Origin: a virus
Virus record (IMG/VR): IMGVR_UViG_3300007734_000538
Span: 1 to 27,293 of that record
DNA length: 27,293 nucleotides
Strand: one strand, 5' to 3'
Numbering within the stretch: position 1 is the stretch's first letter; each line of letters begins with the position of its first letter. Shown here in pieces: positions 7,934 through 14,532 of this stretch. The notes under the pieces were generated by a model, which was not told the DNA's origin, ran no database searches, and saw nothing but the letters and a program-made list of their open reading frames with translations. A program made the translations under genes and the position numbers.

Positions 7934-8095
7934 ATGAACAGTTTAGATTTAATGGTAGTAGGTATGCTGTGTTTGTTTGTTGGTTTATTTATTTATGCAG
8001 CTTACGAGATTGGCTACAAAGTAGGCCTGGGTGAAGGTTACCTACGTGGCCGTAATATTGCTAAGGCGCTACGTGAACACGAGGCCTCTAAATGA
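7934..8095 (+). CDS. Small single-span membrane protein, genome A
   Basis: A 53-residue protein with an N-terminal membrane span (MVVGMLCLFVGLFIYAAY) and a basic cytoplasmic tail (GLGEGYLRGRNIAKAL). The genome B gene at 23013-23162 has the same plan: span, then KGFNEGKREGLVVAK. The shared G-x(2-3)-EG-x-R pattern after the span supports homology. It is the first gene of the early block and overlaps the next one by ATGA. Function unknown. Confidence 0.6.
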   Translation: MNSLDLMVVGMLCLFVGLFIYAAYEIGYKVGLGEGYLRGRNIAKALREHEASK

Positions 8096-8694
8096 GTAAT
8101 TTTCTTGAAGGATACGAGGACGTTAACGCCAGGATTATTAGGGCGCGGGCCGAGTACCCAACTTTGCGTTTAGTGGCATATATTGAGGATATAGACATAA
8201 CAAAAGGTTATATTCTTGTTAAAGGTGAAGCCTACAAAAACTACGAGGATGAAAAGCCAAGCGCTGTTGATTATGCCTTTGAGATGCGTTCAGATCGTGG
8301 TGTAAACCTCCATTTTTGGGTAGAAAATGCGATTACCAGCTGCTACGGGCGCGTTATAGGCCTATTAACACCAGGCGGTATTGCCAGGAGTACAAAGCAA
8401 GATATGGAAAAGGTAGAGGCGTTAAGCGCTAAAGATGTAGCGCCAGTAAGTGATGATCTGTGGGCTACTACACCCGTAGCACAAACCATAGAGGCAGTTA
8501 AAAATGAGCTAGGCGGTGTTTACCTACAAGGCAAACCTGAGTGCATCCACGGGGCACGGGTATGGCGAGAGGGTGTAAGTGCCAAGACCAACAAAAAATG
8601 GGGCAATTACAGCTGTATCGAAAAGAGCAAGGCAACACAATGTGAGCCAGTTTGGTATATGCAGACCTCAACAGGTTGGGCGCCACAAGTATGA
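8092..8694 (+). CDS. Single-strand annealing protein-like early protein with C-terminal zinc-binding part, genome A
   Basis: A 200-residue homologue of the protein at 23423-24085. The N-terminal half has DRGVNLHFWVENAITSCYGR, matching the DRGVNATSALENCETSAIGR stretch of genome B; ExCETSAIGRAL-type segments occur in Rad52/ERF-type phage annealing proteins, so a recombination role is likely but not certain. After a linker (DDLWATTPVAQ, matching DYWTTPVGQ) comes a C-terminal part with CxHG-x(4)-WREG, then W..Y.C and a last C before VWY, which looks like a zinc-binding domain. The genome A copy has lost the ETSAIG signature, so it may have drifted in function. Confidence 0.5.
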   Translation: MSNFLEGYEDVNARIIRARAEYPTLRLVAYIEDIDITKGYILVKGEAYKNYEDEKPSAVDYAFEMRSDRGVNLHFWVENAITSCYGRVIGLLTPGGIARSTKQDMEKVEALSAKDVAPVSDDLWATTPVAQTIEAVKNELGGVYLQGKPECIHGARVWREGVSAKTNKKWGNYSCIEKSKATQCEPVWYMQTSTGWAPQV

Positions 8695-8882
8695 GCGATC
8701 AATACGAGCTAATAAACCTGCAGGCGATGACAGGCAAACTCTTTATAGACGGTGAGCTAGCAGCTGAGTACAAGGTTGAACAATGCGACAAATGCGCTAT
8801 GGTCACGCAGTTAGATCAGTTTGGCTATCAAAAGAGCGACCCTAAAGAAAATATCATATGGTTTTGCAAAGGTTGCCGATGA
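8691..8882 (+). CDS. Small zinc-ribbon protein, genome A
   Basis: A 63-residue protein that starts at an ATGA overlap with the upstream gene. It has EQCDKCAMVTQ and ends WFCKGCR, giving a CxxC...CxxC zinc ribbon. The protein at 24087-24287 in genome B has INCQLCNE and WQCRKCKAVNG at the same places and follows the same gene. Function unknown; nucleic-acid binding is a reasonable guess. Confidence 0.6.
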   Translation: MSDQYELINLQAMTGKLFIDGELAAEYKVEQCDKCAMVTQLDQFGYQKSDPKENIIWFCKGCR

Positions 8883-9265
8883 TAGAAAACGAGCAAGAGC
8901 TGTTTAATTACATCAAAGGTTGGTATTTGAGCGATTTAGAAAAGAGCAAAGACCAATACGACAGCCACGACTGCACCAGTACAATTTATAGGCTACATAT
9001 AGAGCTAAAGTGCAGGCATACGCATTACGATGAGCTAATCCTGGAGCGCGATAAATACGAGGCGCTGACACAAGAGGCCGAGCGCCTGGGCTTTACGCCG
9101 TTTTATGTCAATGCCACACCTAAGGGCATCTACGCCTTTAATCTTAAGAAAACTAAAGTTACGTGGACGGTTAAAAAACTGCCTGCCAAGACAGAGTTTG
9201 ATAGCGAGGGCCAGGTTGATAAGACCGTGGCCCTTTTGCCTGTTGCCGAGGCGGTGCAGCTATGA
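8879..9265 (+). CDS. PD-(D/E)XK-like nuclease, genome A
   Basis: A 128-residue protein starting at an ATGA overlap. The segment YDSHDCTSTIYRLHIELKCR has an acidic residue followed by a strand with E-L-K, the hallmark of the PD-(D/E)XK nuclease core, and is followed by a helix with charged residues and FYVNATPKGIYAFNL strands. Short proteins of this type act as resolvases or restriction-like nucleases. The genome B gene at 24365-24844 is also a candidate of this fold but is not clearly homologous, so the same job may be done by different genes. Confidence 0.45.
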   Translation: MIENEQELFNYIKGWYLSDLEKSKDQYDSHDCTSTIYRLHIELKCRHTHYDELILERDKYEALTQEAERLGFTPFYVNATPKGIYAFNLKKTKVTWTVKKLPAKTEFDSEGQVDKTVALLPVAEAVQL

Positions 9266-9423
9266 GTGAGTCAATACGTTTTGAGTGCCGCAGTTGTAAG
9301 AAAATCACAGCGCAGATAGAGCGCATAGTTACAGATAACCTGCCTGAAAACGTTAAGGTTTTACAATGCACAGTATGTAGCAAAATGAGTGTTTGCTTGT
9401 TGGTTACTTATGCCGATGTATGA
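9262..9423 (+). CDS. Small zinc-ribbon protein, genome A
   Basis: A 53-residue open frame that begins at an ATGA overlap with the nuclease-like gene and ends at TGA 9421-9423. It has FECRSCKKIT near the start and LQCTVCSKM near the end, a CxxC...CxxC zinc ribbon. Exact coupling to the upstream gene and the two Cys pairs support a real gene. No counterpart was seen at the same point in genome B, though both genomes have several small zinc-ribbon genes here. Confidence 0.5.
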   Translation: MSESIRFECRSCKKITAQIERIVTDNLPENVKVLQCTVCSKMSVCLLVTYADV

Positions 9424-9577
9424 ATATGAGTGCGTAGCTTGTAATATTCGTTGCGAATTTGAGCGATCCATACACGATGTAAACGTACCTATGTGCTGTG
9501 GCTTTGCTATGCGCCAAGTGTACGGGTCAATCGGTGCCATATTCAGGGGCACAGGTTGGGGCAAGGATGCTAAATAG
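9410..9577 (+). CDS. FmdB-like zinc-ribbon protein, genome A
   Basis: A 55-residue protein with the FmdB-type pattern: MPMYEYECVAC at the start, CCGFAMRQVYG in the middle and a Gly-rich end (GAIFRGTGWG). FmdB-like proteins are small putative regulators with a CxxC...CxxC-type zinc ribbon. The genome B protein at 24766-24939 has MPAYDYRCKQC, CTYCNEPMVKV and FKGKGFYS at the same points. The ATG at 9410 gives the typical start. The stop TAG lies directly before the paired DnaA boxes in both genomes. Confidence 0.7.
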   Translation: MPMYEYECVACNIRCEFERSIHDVNVPMCCGFAMRQVYGSIGAIFRGTGWGKDAK

Positions 9578-10046
9578 TTATCCACAGGAGTTATCCACAG
9601 GGGCTAATAACTGTGGAAACACGCCCAACACTACGCTCAAAGTTGCGCGGTGTTTGACACTACCGCTAGCATCACAACTCGCTGGCGAGCCGCTGAGGCG
9701 GATAGCTCGCGGGCGATGTTTGGTGCTTTTGGGCGTGCTTTGTTTAATTGGGATTACGCCAGCAAAAGCTTACGATCCAAACGTAGAGAGCTATAAGTTA
9801 TATGCTCATATGAAGTTATCTAATGATAAGCAATATAGATGCTTAGTTATATTGTGGCGTAGTGAGAGCCAATGGAACCCTAAGGCAAAGAATCATAAGA
9901 GCAGCGCATACGGCATACCTCAGCTATTAAAGATGACAGAGACCAATCCATATAAGCAGATAGACTTAGGCATTAAATATATTATTAAACGTTATGTTAA
10001 TCCTTGTGCAGCTTTAGATCATCATAAGAAAGTAGGGCATTACTAA
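9567..10046 (+). CDS. Membrane-targeted lysozyme-like (APF-type/SLT) muralytic enzyme, genome A
   Basis: A 159-residue protein if it starts at the ATG 9567, which overlaps the FmdB-like gene by 11 nt; the start is uncertain. A basic stretch (EPLRRIARG, 41-49) precedes a hydrophobic segment (residues 51-63) ending in TPAKAYD, which reads as a signal peptide with a long N-region. The mature part has the lysozyme-like pattern of aggregation-promoting-factor C-terminal domains: YRCLVILWRSESQWNPKA with the likely catalytic Glu100, then AYGIPQ and YIIKRYVNPCAAL. It would cut cell-wall glycan outside the membrane. Genome B has the same gene at 24983-25438. It is separate from the M15 lysin, so a role in DNA entry or spread is also possible. 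Confidence 0.7.
   Translation: MLNSYPQELSTGANNCGNTPNTTLKVARCLTLPLASQLAGEPLRRIARGRCLVLLGVLCLIGITPAKAYDPNVESYKLYAHMKLSNDKQYRCLVILWRSESQWNPKAKNHKSSAYGIPQLLKMTETNPYKQIDLGIKYIIKRYVNPCAALDHHKKVGHY
9572..9602 (+). other. Paired DnaA boxes, candidate replication origin, genome A
   Basis: Two perfect DnaA boxes TTATCCACA, in direct repeat, lie at 9578-9586 and 9591-9599, 13 bp apart. The 31-nt block from AAATAG to GGG matches 24934-24964 in 30 of 31 positions, although in genome A it lies inside the lysozyme reading frame and in genome B between genes. That makes a DNA-level function likely. Neither genome encodes a recognised initiator, helicase or polymerase, so loading of host replication proteins by DnaA is the simplest reading. 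Confidence 0.65.
9685..9710 (+). other. Conserved stem-loop in the lysozyme leader, genome A
   Basis: GCGAG (9685-9689) pairs with CTCGC (9706-9710), and inside it CCGC (9690-9693) pairs with GCGG (9698-9701) around a TGAG loop, leaving a short bulge on the 3' side. The same two-stem shape occurs at 25072-25101 in genome B, where the inner stem is CCCC/GGGG, so one inner base pair is exchanged with pairing kept. It lies in the coding part for the basic stretch before the membrane segment. Confidence 0.4.
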
Positions 10047-10376
10047 GTGAAGGCTAAAGACCCTAGAGATAACAGGCGCTATAAGGCTAGGCGCTTACAG
10101 GTGCTAAACGCCGGCGGCTGGGTGTGTTATTACTGTGGCCAAGAGGCTAGCCAGGTTGACCACGTAATTCCTATAGCTAGTGGTGGTGACCCTATGAGTC
10201 TAGACAACCTTGTGCCTGCCTGTAAGCGATGCAATCTTAGTAAGGGTAAGAAGTCACAGGGGCTTTTTTTAGCCACAGCGGACACCCCCCCTGTCTTTCT
10301 CGACTATATCTCCCCGATGCAGTCCGAACCGATGCTGGACAGTCCGTTTAAGACCCGACCCAGTCCAGACCAATGA
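10047..10376 (+). CDS. HNH endonuclease, genome A (3' end from genome B)
   Basis: A 109-residue HNH nuclease that starts with GTG one base after the lysozyme stop. Key residues are CYYC (27-30), DHVIP (38-42), NL (54-55) and CKRCN, giving the zinc-bound HNH core. HNH proteins directly before the large terminase are common in cos phages and take part in cutting at cos together with terminase. The C-terminal tail (TPPVFL then DSPF) is shared with the second copy at 25429-25767 and spans a conserved DNA block. The codon style changes from A to B within this tail, so the gene is a hybrid of the two genomes. Confidence 0.85.
   Translation: MKAKDPRDNRRYKARRLQVLNAGGWVCYYCGQEASQVDHVIPIASGGDPMSLDNLVPACKRCNLSKGKKSQGLFLATADTPPVFLDYISPMQSEPMLDSPFKTRPSPDQ
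10260..10298 (+). other. Candidate cos site, A|B junction
   Basis: Two blocks in the HNH 3' end match the second HNH gene: GGGCTTTTTTTA (10260-10271; 11 of 12 identical) and ACCCCCCCTGTCTTT (10284-10298; 15 of 15). Their spacing is identical in both copies and corresponding bases are 15,382 bp apart. Third codon positions are kept here (ACC CCC CCT GTC TTT), unlike in the rest of the gene, so the DNA itself seems to be constrained. Upstream looks like genome A, downstream like genome B. Position beside HNH and terminase fits a cos site. The cut position and overhang cannot be read from the sequence. Confidence 0.55.
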
Positions 10377-10437
10377 CAACTAAGCCCAGAAAGTCCAAAG
10401 CCCTACGAGGGGCAACCAAGCCAAGGCTTCACAGTCC
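10320..10437 (+). repeat. CAGTCC iterations after the candidate cos site
   Basis: CAGTCC occurs at 10320, 10340, 10361 and 10432, with a near copy AAGTCC at 10391. Spacings of 20, 21, 30 and 41 are close to whole helical turns. The copies fall in different reading frames, so they are not a peptide repeat. At the second site one copy lies at 25703, the same distance from the C-run (22 against 21 bases), and GGACTC (25719) is the opposite-strand form. They could be terminase binding sites of a cosB type. Confidence 0.4.
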
Positions 10438-11797
10438 ACTTCTCAAGGGCGAAAACAAGCTGCAAGATGTCAAAGACCTATGTGACATCGTAAAGATGCC
10501 CTTGATGCCATGGCAGGAGTTTGTCCTCAAGGACATGCTCACTGTGGACAAGAAAGGCATGTGGATTCGTAAAACAAACCTCATTCTCGTAGCTAGACAG
10601 AACGGAAAGACGCATCTGGCGCGTATGTTGATTTTGGCTCACTTGATTAAGTGGAATACCAATGTCCTAATTATGAGCTCTAACAGAAGCATGGCTTTAG
10701 ACACCTTCCGACAAGTAACTCACCTACTGGAGACCAATGACCACCTTAAAGGATTCGTCAAACAGATCAGACACGCCAACGGCACTGAGTCAATTGAGAT
10801 GCTCTCTGGAGCAAGGCTCGATGTTGTTGCAGCAACTAGAGACGGCTCTCGCGGTCGATCAGTCAATGGATTGCTCTACATCGATGAAGTCCGAGAGATC
10901 ACAGAAGATGGATTTAGAGCTGCTACTCCTACAACTAGAGCTCACCCAAACTCTCAGACGCTTCTTACCTCTAATGCAGGAGACGCTTTCAGCACTGTAC
11001 TCAACGACCTACGAGAAAGAGCCATCGACTACCCGCCCAAGTCTTTTGGATTCTATGAATACTCAGCTCCTCAATACTGCAAGATAACCGATCGCGATGC
11101 ATGGGCTCTGGCTAACCCCTCTTTGGGATACACCATCACAGAAGAAGCGATTGAAGAAGCGATTGCTACTTCGCCGATTGAAAACACGCGCACAGAGACT
11201 CTTTGCCAATGGATCGATTCGTTAAGCAGTCCTTGGCCTCATGGAATCTTAGAAGATACCAGCGATTCAGAGCTTGAAATGTCCGTTGGGGCTTATACTG
11301 TATTCGGTTTCGATGTCAGTCCTTCACGCAGGAACGGATCATTGGTCGCAGGACAACTTCTTCCAGATGGAAGGATTGGCATCGGGATTCTAGAGACCTA
11401 CAGCTCGCAAGTTGCCATCGATGAGTTAAAGATGGCAGCTTCTATCAAGGCTTGGTGCGACATCTATAAGCCAAGGCTTGTTACCTTTGACAAGTACGCA
11501 ACCCAGACAATTGCAGACCGCTTAGCCAATGCTGGAGTTATGGTCGAGGATGTTTCAGGGCAGCAGTTCTACAAAGCCTGTGGAGATCTCTTAGAAGGCT
11601 TGGTCAATCATCGAGTCGTTCACAATGGGATGGAAGAATTGATCCAGCAGATGAATAACTGTGCAGCCAAGGTCAATGATTCAGCTTGGCGCATTATCAA
11701 GAGAAAGAGTGCTGGAGATATCTCAGCTCCTATTGGTCTGGCAATGGTCGTAAGCAAGTTAATGCTTCCAGTGGCTAAGCCACAAATATATGCCTAG
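10373..11797 (+). CDS. Terminase large subunit, genome B
   Basis: The 474-residue packaging motor. The ATPase part has Walker A ARQNGKT (residues 74-80), Walker B LLYIDE (Asp171, Glu172) and a TSNAG coupling motif; the C-terminal nuclease part begins near FGFDVSPSRR (about 310) and includes FDKYATQT. It starts at an ATGA overlap with the HNH gene. It aligns nearly throughout with the genome A copy at 25757-27193, making it among the best conserved genes of the pair. No small terminase gene was found on either side; the HNH protein or an unrecognised small protein may fill that role. Confidence 0.93.
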   Translation: MTTKPRKSKALRGATKPRLHSPLLKGENKLQDVKDLCDIVKMPLMPWQEFVLKDMLTVDKKGMWIRKTNLILVARQNGKTHLARMLILAHLIKWNTNVLIMSSNRSMALDTFRQVTHLLETNDHLKGFVKQIRHANGTESIEMLSGARLDVVAATRDGSRGRSVNGLLYIDEVREITEDGFRAATPTTRAHPNSQTLLTSNAGDAFSTVLNDLRERAIDYPPKSFGFYEYSAPQYCKITDRDAWALANPSLGYTITEEAIEEAIATSPIENTRTETLCQWIDSLSSPWPHGILEDTSDSELEMSVGAYTVFGFDVSPSRRNGSLVAGQLLPDGRIGIGILETYSSQVAIDELKMAASIKAWCDIYKPRLVTFDKYATQTIADRLANAGVMVEDVSGQQFYKACGDLLEGLVNHRVVHNGMEELIQQMNNCAAKVNDSAWRIIKRKSAGDISAPIGLAMVVSKLMLPVAKPQIYA

Positions 11798-11849
11798 ACA
11801 CACCTTGATTGGTATGTCAAATACTTGACATGTGCTACCATTTATGTCT
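11798..11849 (+). promoter_or_regulatory. Late promoter with palindromic operator before portal, genome B
   Basis: A perfect inverted repeat ATGTCAA-atac-TTGACAT lies at 11814-11831. It is followed by TGC-TACCAT (TACCAT 11836-11841), an extended -10 type element, exactly 14 bases before the ATG at 11850. In genome A the -10-like TATAAA is also exactly 14 bases before the portal ATG. No Shine-Dalgarno sequence precedes either ATG, so a leaderless or nearly leaderless transcript is likely. The palindrome would be a natural repressor or activator site. Confidence 0.5.
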
Positions 11850-12971
11850 ATGGGTCGCATATTGCAAACATTCGGGCTAGAACCTAAGCCACAATTACAA
11901 GCTCAGTCCGCACCTCAGGTGCTTGGCGAGTATTCACCTTATGCGATGCCTTTCCAATATGCATTTATTGGTAGAGAAGAAGCTCTCAGTGTTCCAGCAT
12001 TGATGCGTTGTCGCAATTTACTCTGTGGAACTATTGGAGCAATTCCTTTAGAGCTTTACAAGAAATCCACTAATGAAGAACTTGGCTCACCAGCATGGTT
12101 AGAGCAACCTTCATATTCACAGCCACGATCAGTGACAATTGCTTTCACTGTTGAATCGTTGCTCCTATATTCGCAAGCCTTCTGGAAAGTGGTTGAAGTT
12201 TATTCTGAGGACGGACGCCCTTCTCGCTTTGAGTGGATCGCTAACAATCGCGTAACTGCAACTCTAGATAGCACTAACACTTTTGTTAAATCTTACGCAG
12301 TTGATGGAATGACTTTACCGATGGATGGTTTAGGAAGTTTAGTAACTTTCCAATCTTTGCTTCCTGGTATTCTCAGTACTGGAGTCCAAACAATTCGCGC
12401 TGCTATTGATGTTCAGAAAGCAGCATCGATTGCAGCTGCTACTCCAATGACAACTGGTTTCATTCAGAACTCAGGTGCTGATCTTCCACCGGCAGAAGTT
12501 CAAGGATTATTAGCGGCTTGGAAGAAAGCCCGCATGAATAACTCTACTGCTTACCTTACAAGCACTTTAGATTATAAGACTGTTGGATTCTCACCTAAAG
12601 ACATGATGTACAACGAGGCAATCCAGAATCTTGCAACTGAAATTGCCCGCTTGTGCAATGTTCCAGCAATCTATGTCTCAGCAGATCAGAACTCAAGTTA
12701 CACATATCAGAATGTAAATGATGAGCGCAAGCAATTCTTAACGCTATCTCTACAGCCTTTCATTACAGCAATCGAAGATCGCCTATCAATGGATGACATT
12801 ACTGCTCGCGGTAATGTTGTTAAGTTCGATATCGATAAGAACTTCTTGCGTACTGACCCACTGCAAGAGCTTGCAGTAATTGAAAAACTCCTAGCCCTAA
12901 ATCTTGTTACTCAGGAACAGGCTATGGAAATGACAGATCTAACACCTAACGGAAGCAATGGTCTAGAATGA
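11850..12971 (+). CDS. Portal protein, genome B
   Basis: A 373-residue HK97-type portal, forming the ring at the capsid vertex through which DNA is packaged. Seen in order: ALMRCRNLLCGTIGAIPLELY (an early helix typical of these portals), LLLYSQAFWKVV, and the C-terminal part with LCNVPAIYVSADQNSSYTYQN and KFLTLSLQPFITAIEDRLS-like residues. I chose the ATG at 11850 because its MGRILQTFG start matches MGLLSALGI of genome A; ATG 11844 is possible. It ends with an ATGA overlap with the protease-capsid gene. Confidence 0.9.
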   Translation: MGRILQTFGLEPKPQLQAQSAPQVLGEYSPYAMPFQYAFIGREEALSVPALMRCRNLLCGTIGAIPLELYKKSTNEELGSPAWLEQPSYSQPRSVTIAFTVESLLLYSQAFWKVVEVYSEDGRPSRFEWIANNRVTATLDSTNTFVKSYAVDGMTLPMDGLGSLVTFQSLLPGILSTGVQTIRAAIDVQKAASIAAATPMTTGFIQNSGADLPPAEVQGLLAAWKKARMNNSTAYLTSTLDYKTVGFSPKDMMYNEAIQNLATEIARLCNVPAIYVSADQNSSYTYQNVNDERKQFLTLSLQPFITAIEDRLSMDDITARGNVVKFDIDKNFLRTDPLQELAVIEKLLALNLVTQEQAMEMTDLTPNGSNGLE

Positions 12972-14518
12972 ACCAAGTAATTACCTTCTCAGCTGATCTA
13001 ACAGCAGATTCAGCAAGTCGCACAATCTCAGGCAAGATCGTGCCTCTTAATGTTGAAGCAGGATCTACAAATATGGGCAAGGTAATCTTTGCCTCTGGAT
13101 CTATTGAGATTCCAGATCCTAAGTCAATCAAGTTGCTTAATCAGCATGACATCAAGAAGCCTCTCGGACGCGGAGTAACTTTCAGCGAGTCAGAAGATGC
13201 GATTCACGCAGTATTCTCTATTAGTCGCTCACAGCGCGGTACAGAAGCTCTTATCCTTGCAGAAGAAGGATTGCAAAGCGGTCTGTCAATCGGTGCAGAA
13301 GTCCTCAAGTCAAAGATCAAGGACGGCATTACATATGTTTCTGCTGCTCGCTTGGTCGAAGTAAGTTTAGTAACCGAGCCAGCATTTAAATCTGCTCAGG
13401 TTACTGATATTGCAGCAGAAGAATCTGCTGTAGAAGAACCAACCCAACCAACAGAAAGCGAGACAGCCATCGTGGAAGAAACCACTTCAGCAGTCGAAGC
13501 AACACCAGTTGAAGCACCAGCGGTCGAAGCTGCTCGCCCAACTGTATCAGCAGCATACTTTACAAAGCCACGCATTGAAATCACTGCAGCTAAGTATGCA
13601 GAGAACACAATCCGCGCAGCACTAGGCGATGAGTCAGCTCGTCAATACCTACGCGCAGCGGATGACACTTCGGACAATAGCGGTTTGGTGCCCACCCGCC
13701 AGCTCCAAGAAATCATCAACCCATTGGGTACAACAATCCGTCCATCAATCGAAGCAATCTCACGCGGAGTGCTTCCAGATGCAGGTATGACATTCGAGAT
13801 CCCAAAGATCACAGCAATGCCAACAGTTGCAATCACAGCAGAAAACGCAGCATTCTCAGACACAGACCAGAACTCATCATTCTTGTCAGTAGATGTTAAG
13901 AAGTATGCAGGACAGCAGACATTCTCTGTTGAATTGCTAGATCGTACATCTCCAGCATTCTTTGATGAGCTAGTCCGCAACATGGGAGCAGCTTACGCAA
14001 AGGCTACAGATGCAGCAGTTAACGCAGCACTTATCGCAGGTGCAACAGCAGACGGAACAACCACAACAACATACCCAACAGCTTCAGAGTTGCTAGGAAT
14101 TGTTGCTCGCGGTTCAGCTTCTGTTTACAACGCAACACTAGGCTTGCCTAACCCATTCGCTCGCAACATGATCGTTAACACATCACAGTGGTCAAACATC
14201 ATGACACTCAACGACAATGGACGCCCAATTTACACAGCAACAAACCCAATGAACGCTGGCGGATCAGTTGTTCCTACAGCTCTACAGGGTAATGTCGCTG
14301 GTCTCAACCTCTATGTAACACCAAACACAGCTTCAGGTACAGACACAGACGGATCAATCGTCATTGTTAACCCAGATGCTTACACATGGTATGAGTCACC
14401 TAACTACCGCTTGCGCGCAGAATCAACTGCAGCAGGTTCAATCACAATCGGTTACTACGGCTTTGGCGCAATCGCGACTAAGGTCGGAGCAGGTGCATTC
14501 AAGAACAACAAGGCGTAA
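12968..14518 (+). CDS. Prohead protease fused to major capsid protein, genome B
   Basis: A 516-residue protein combining two head functions. Residues 1-145 are a prohead protease of the HK97 (S78) kind with LNQHD (His60) and GLSIGAE (Ser107), the probable catalytic pair. Residues 150-190 are an acidic Glu/Thr/Ala/Pro linker resembling a scaffold or delta domain. From about 195 on it is an HK97-fold capsid protein (SGLVPTRQLQEII, AISRGVLPDAG, PNPFARNMIVN, YYGFGAIATKVGAGAF). The protease would cut itself free at maturation. Such fusions are known in small actinophages. The gene uses many A- and C-ending codons (gca, aca, tca, atc), as expected for a highly expressed gene. Confidence 0.9.
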   Translation: MNQVITFSADLTADSASRTISGKIVPLNVEAGSTNMGKVIFASGSIEIPDPKSIKLLNQHDIKKPLGRGVTFSESEDAIHAVFSISRSQRGTEALILAEEGLQSGLSIGAEVLKSKIKDGITYVSAARLVEVSLVTEPAFKSAQVTDIAAEESAVEEPTQPTESETAIVEETTSAVEATPVEAPAVEAARPTVSAAYFTKPRIEITAAKYAENTIRAALGDESARQYLRAADDTSDNSGLVPTRQLQEIINPLGTTIRPSIEAISRGVLPDAGMTFEIPKITAMPTVAITAENAAFSDTDQNSSFLSVDVKKYAGQQTFSVELLDRTSPAFFDELVRNMGAAYAKATDAAVNAALIAGATADGTTTTTYPTASELLGIVARGSASVYNATLGLPNPFARNMIVNTSQWSNIMTLNDNGRPIYTATNPMNAGGSVVPTALQGNVAGLNLYVTPNTASGTDTDGSIVIVNPDAYTWYESPNYRLRAESTAAGSITIGYYGFGAIATKVGAGAFKNNKA

Positions 14519-14532
14519 GCCCATTTAAGTCG

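Noticed and set aside
13642-13983. Antisense open frame of 113 codons inside the capsid gene
   Set aside because: It lies opposite a clearly conserved capsid gene, has no ribosome site and arises from that gene's codon bias.
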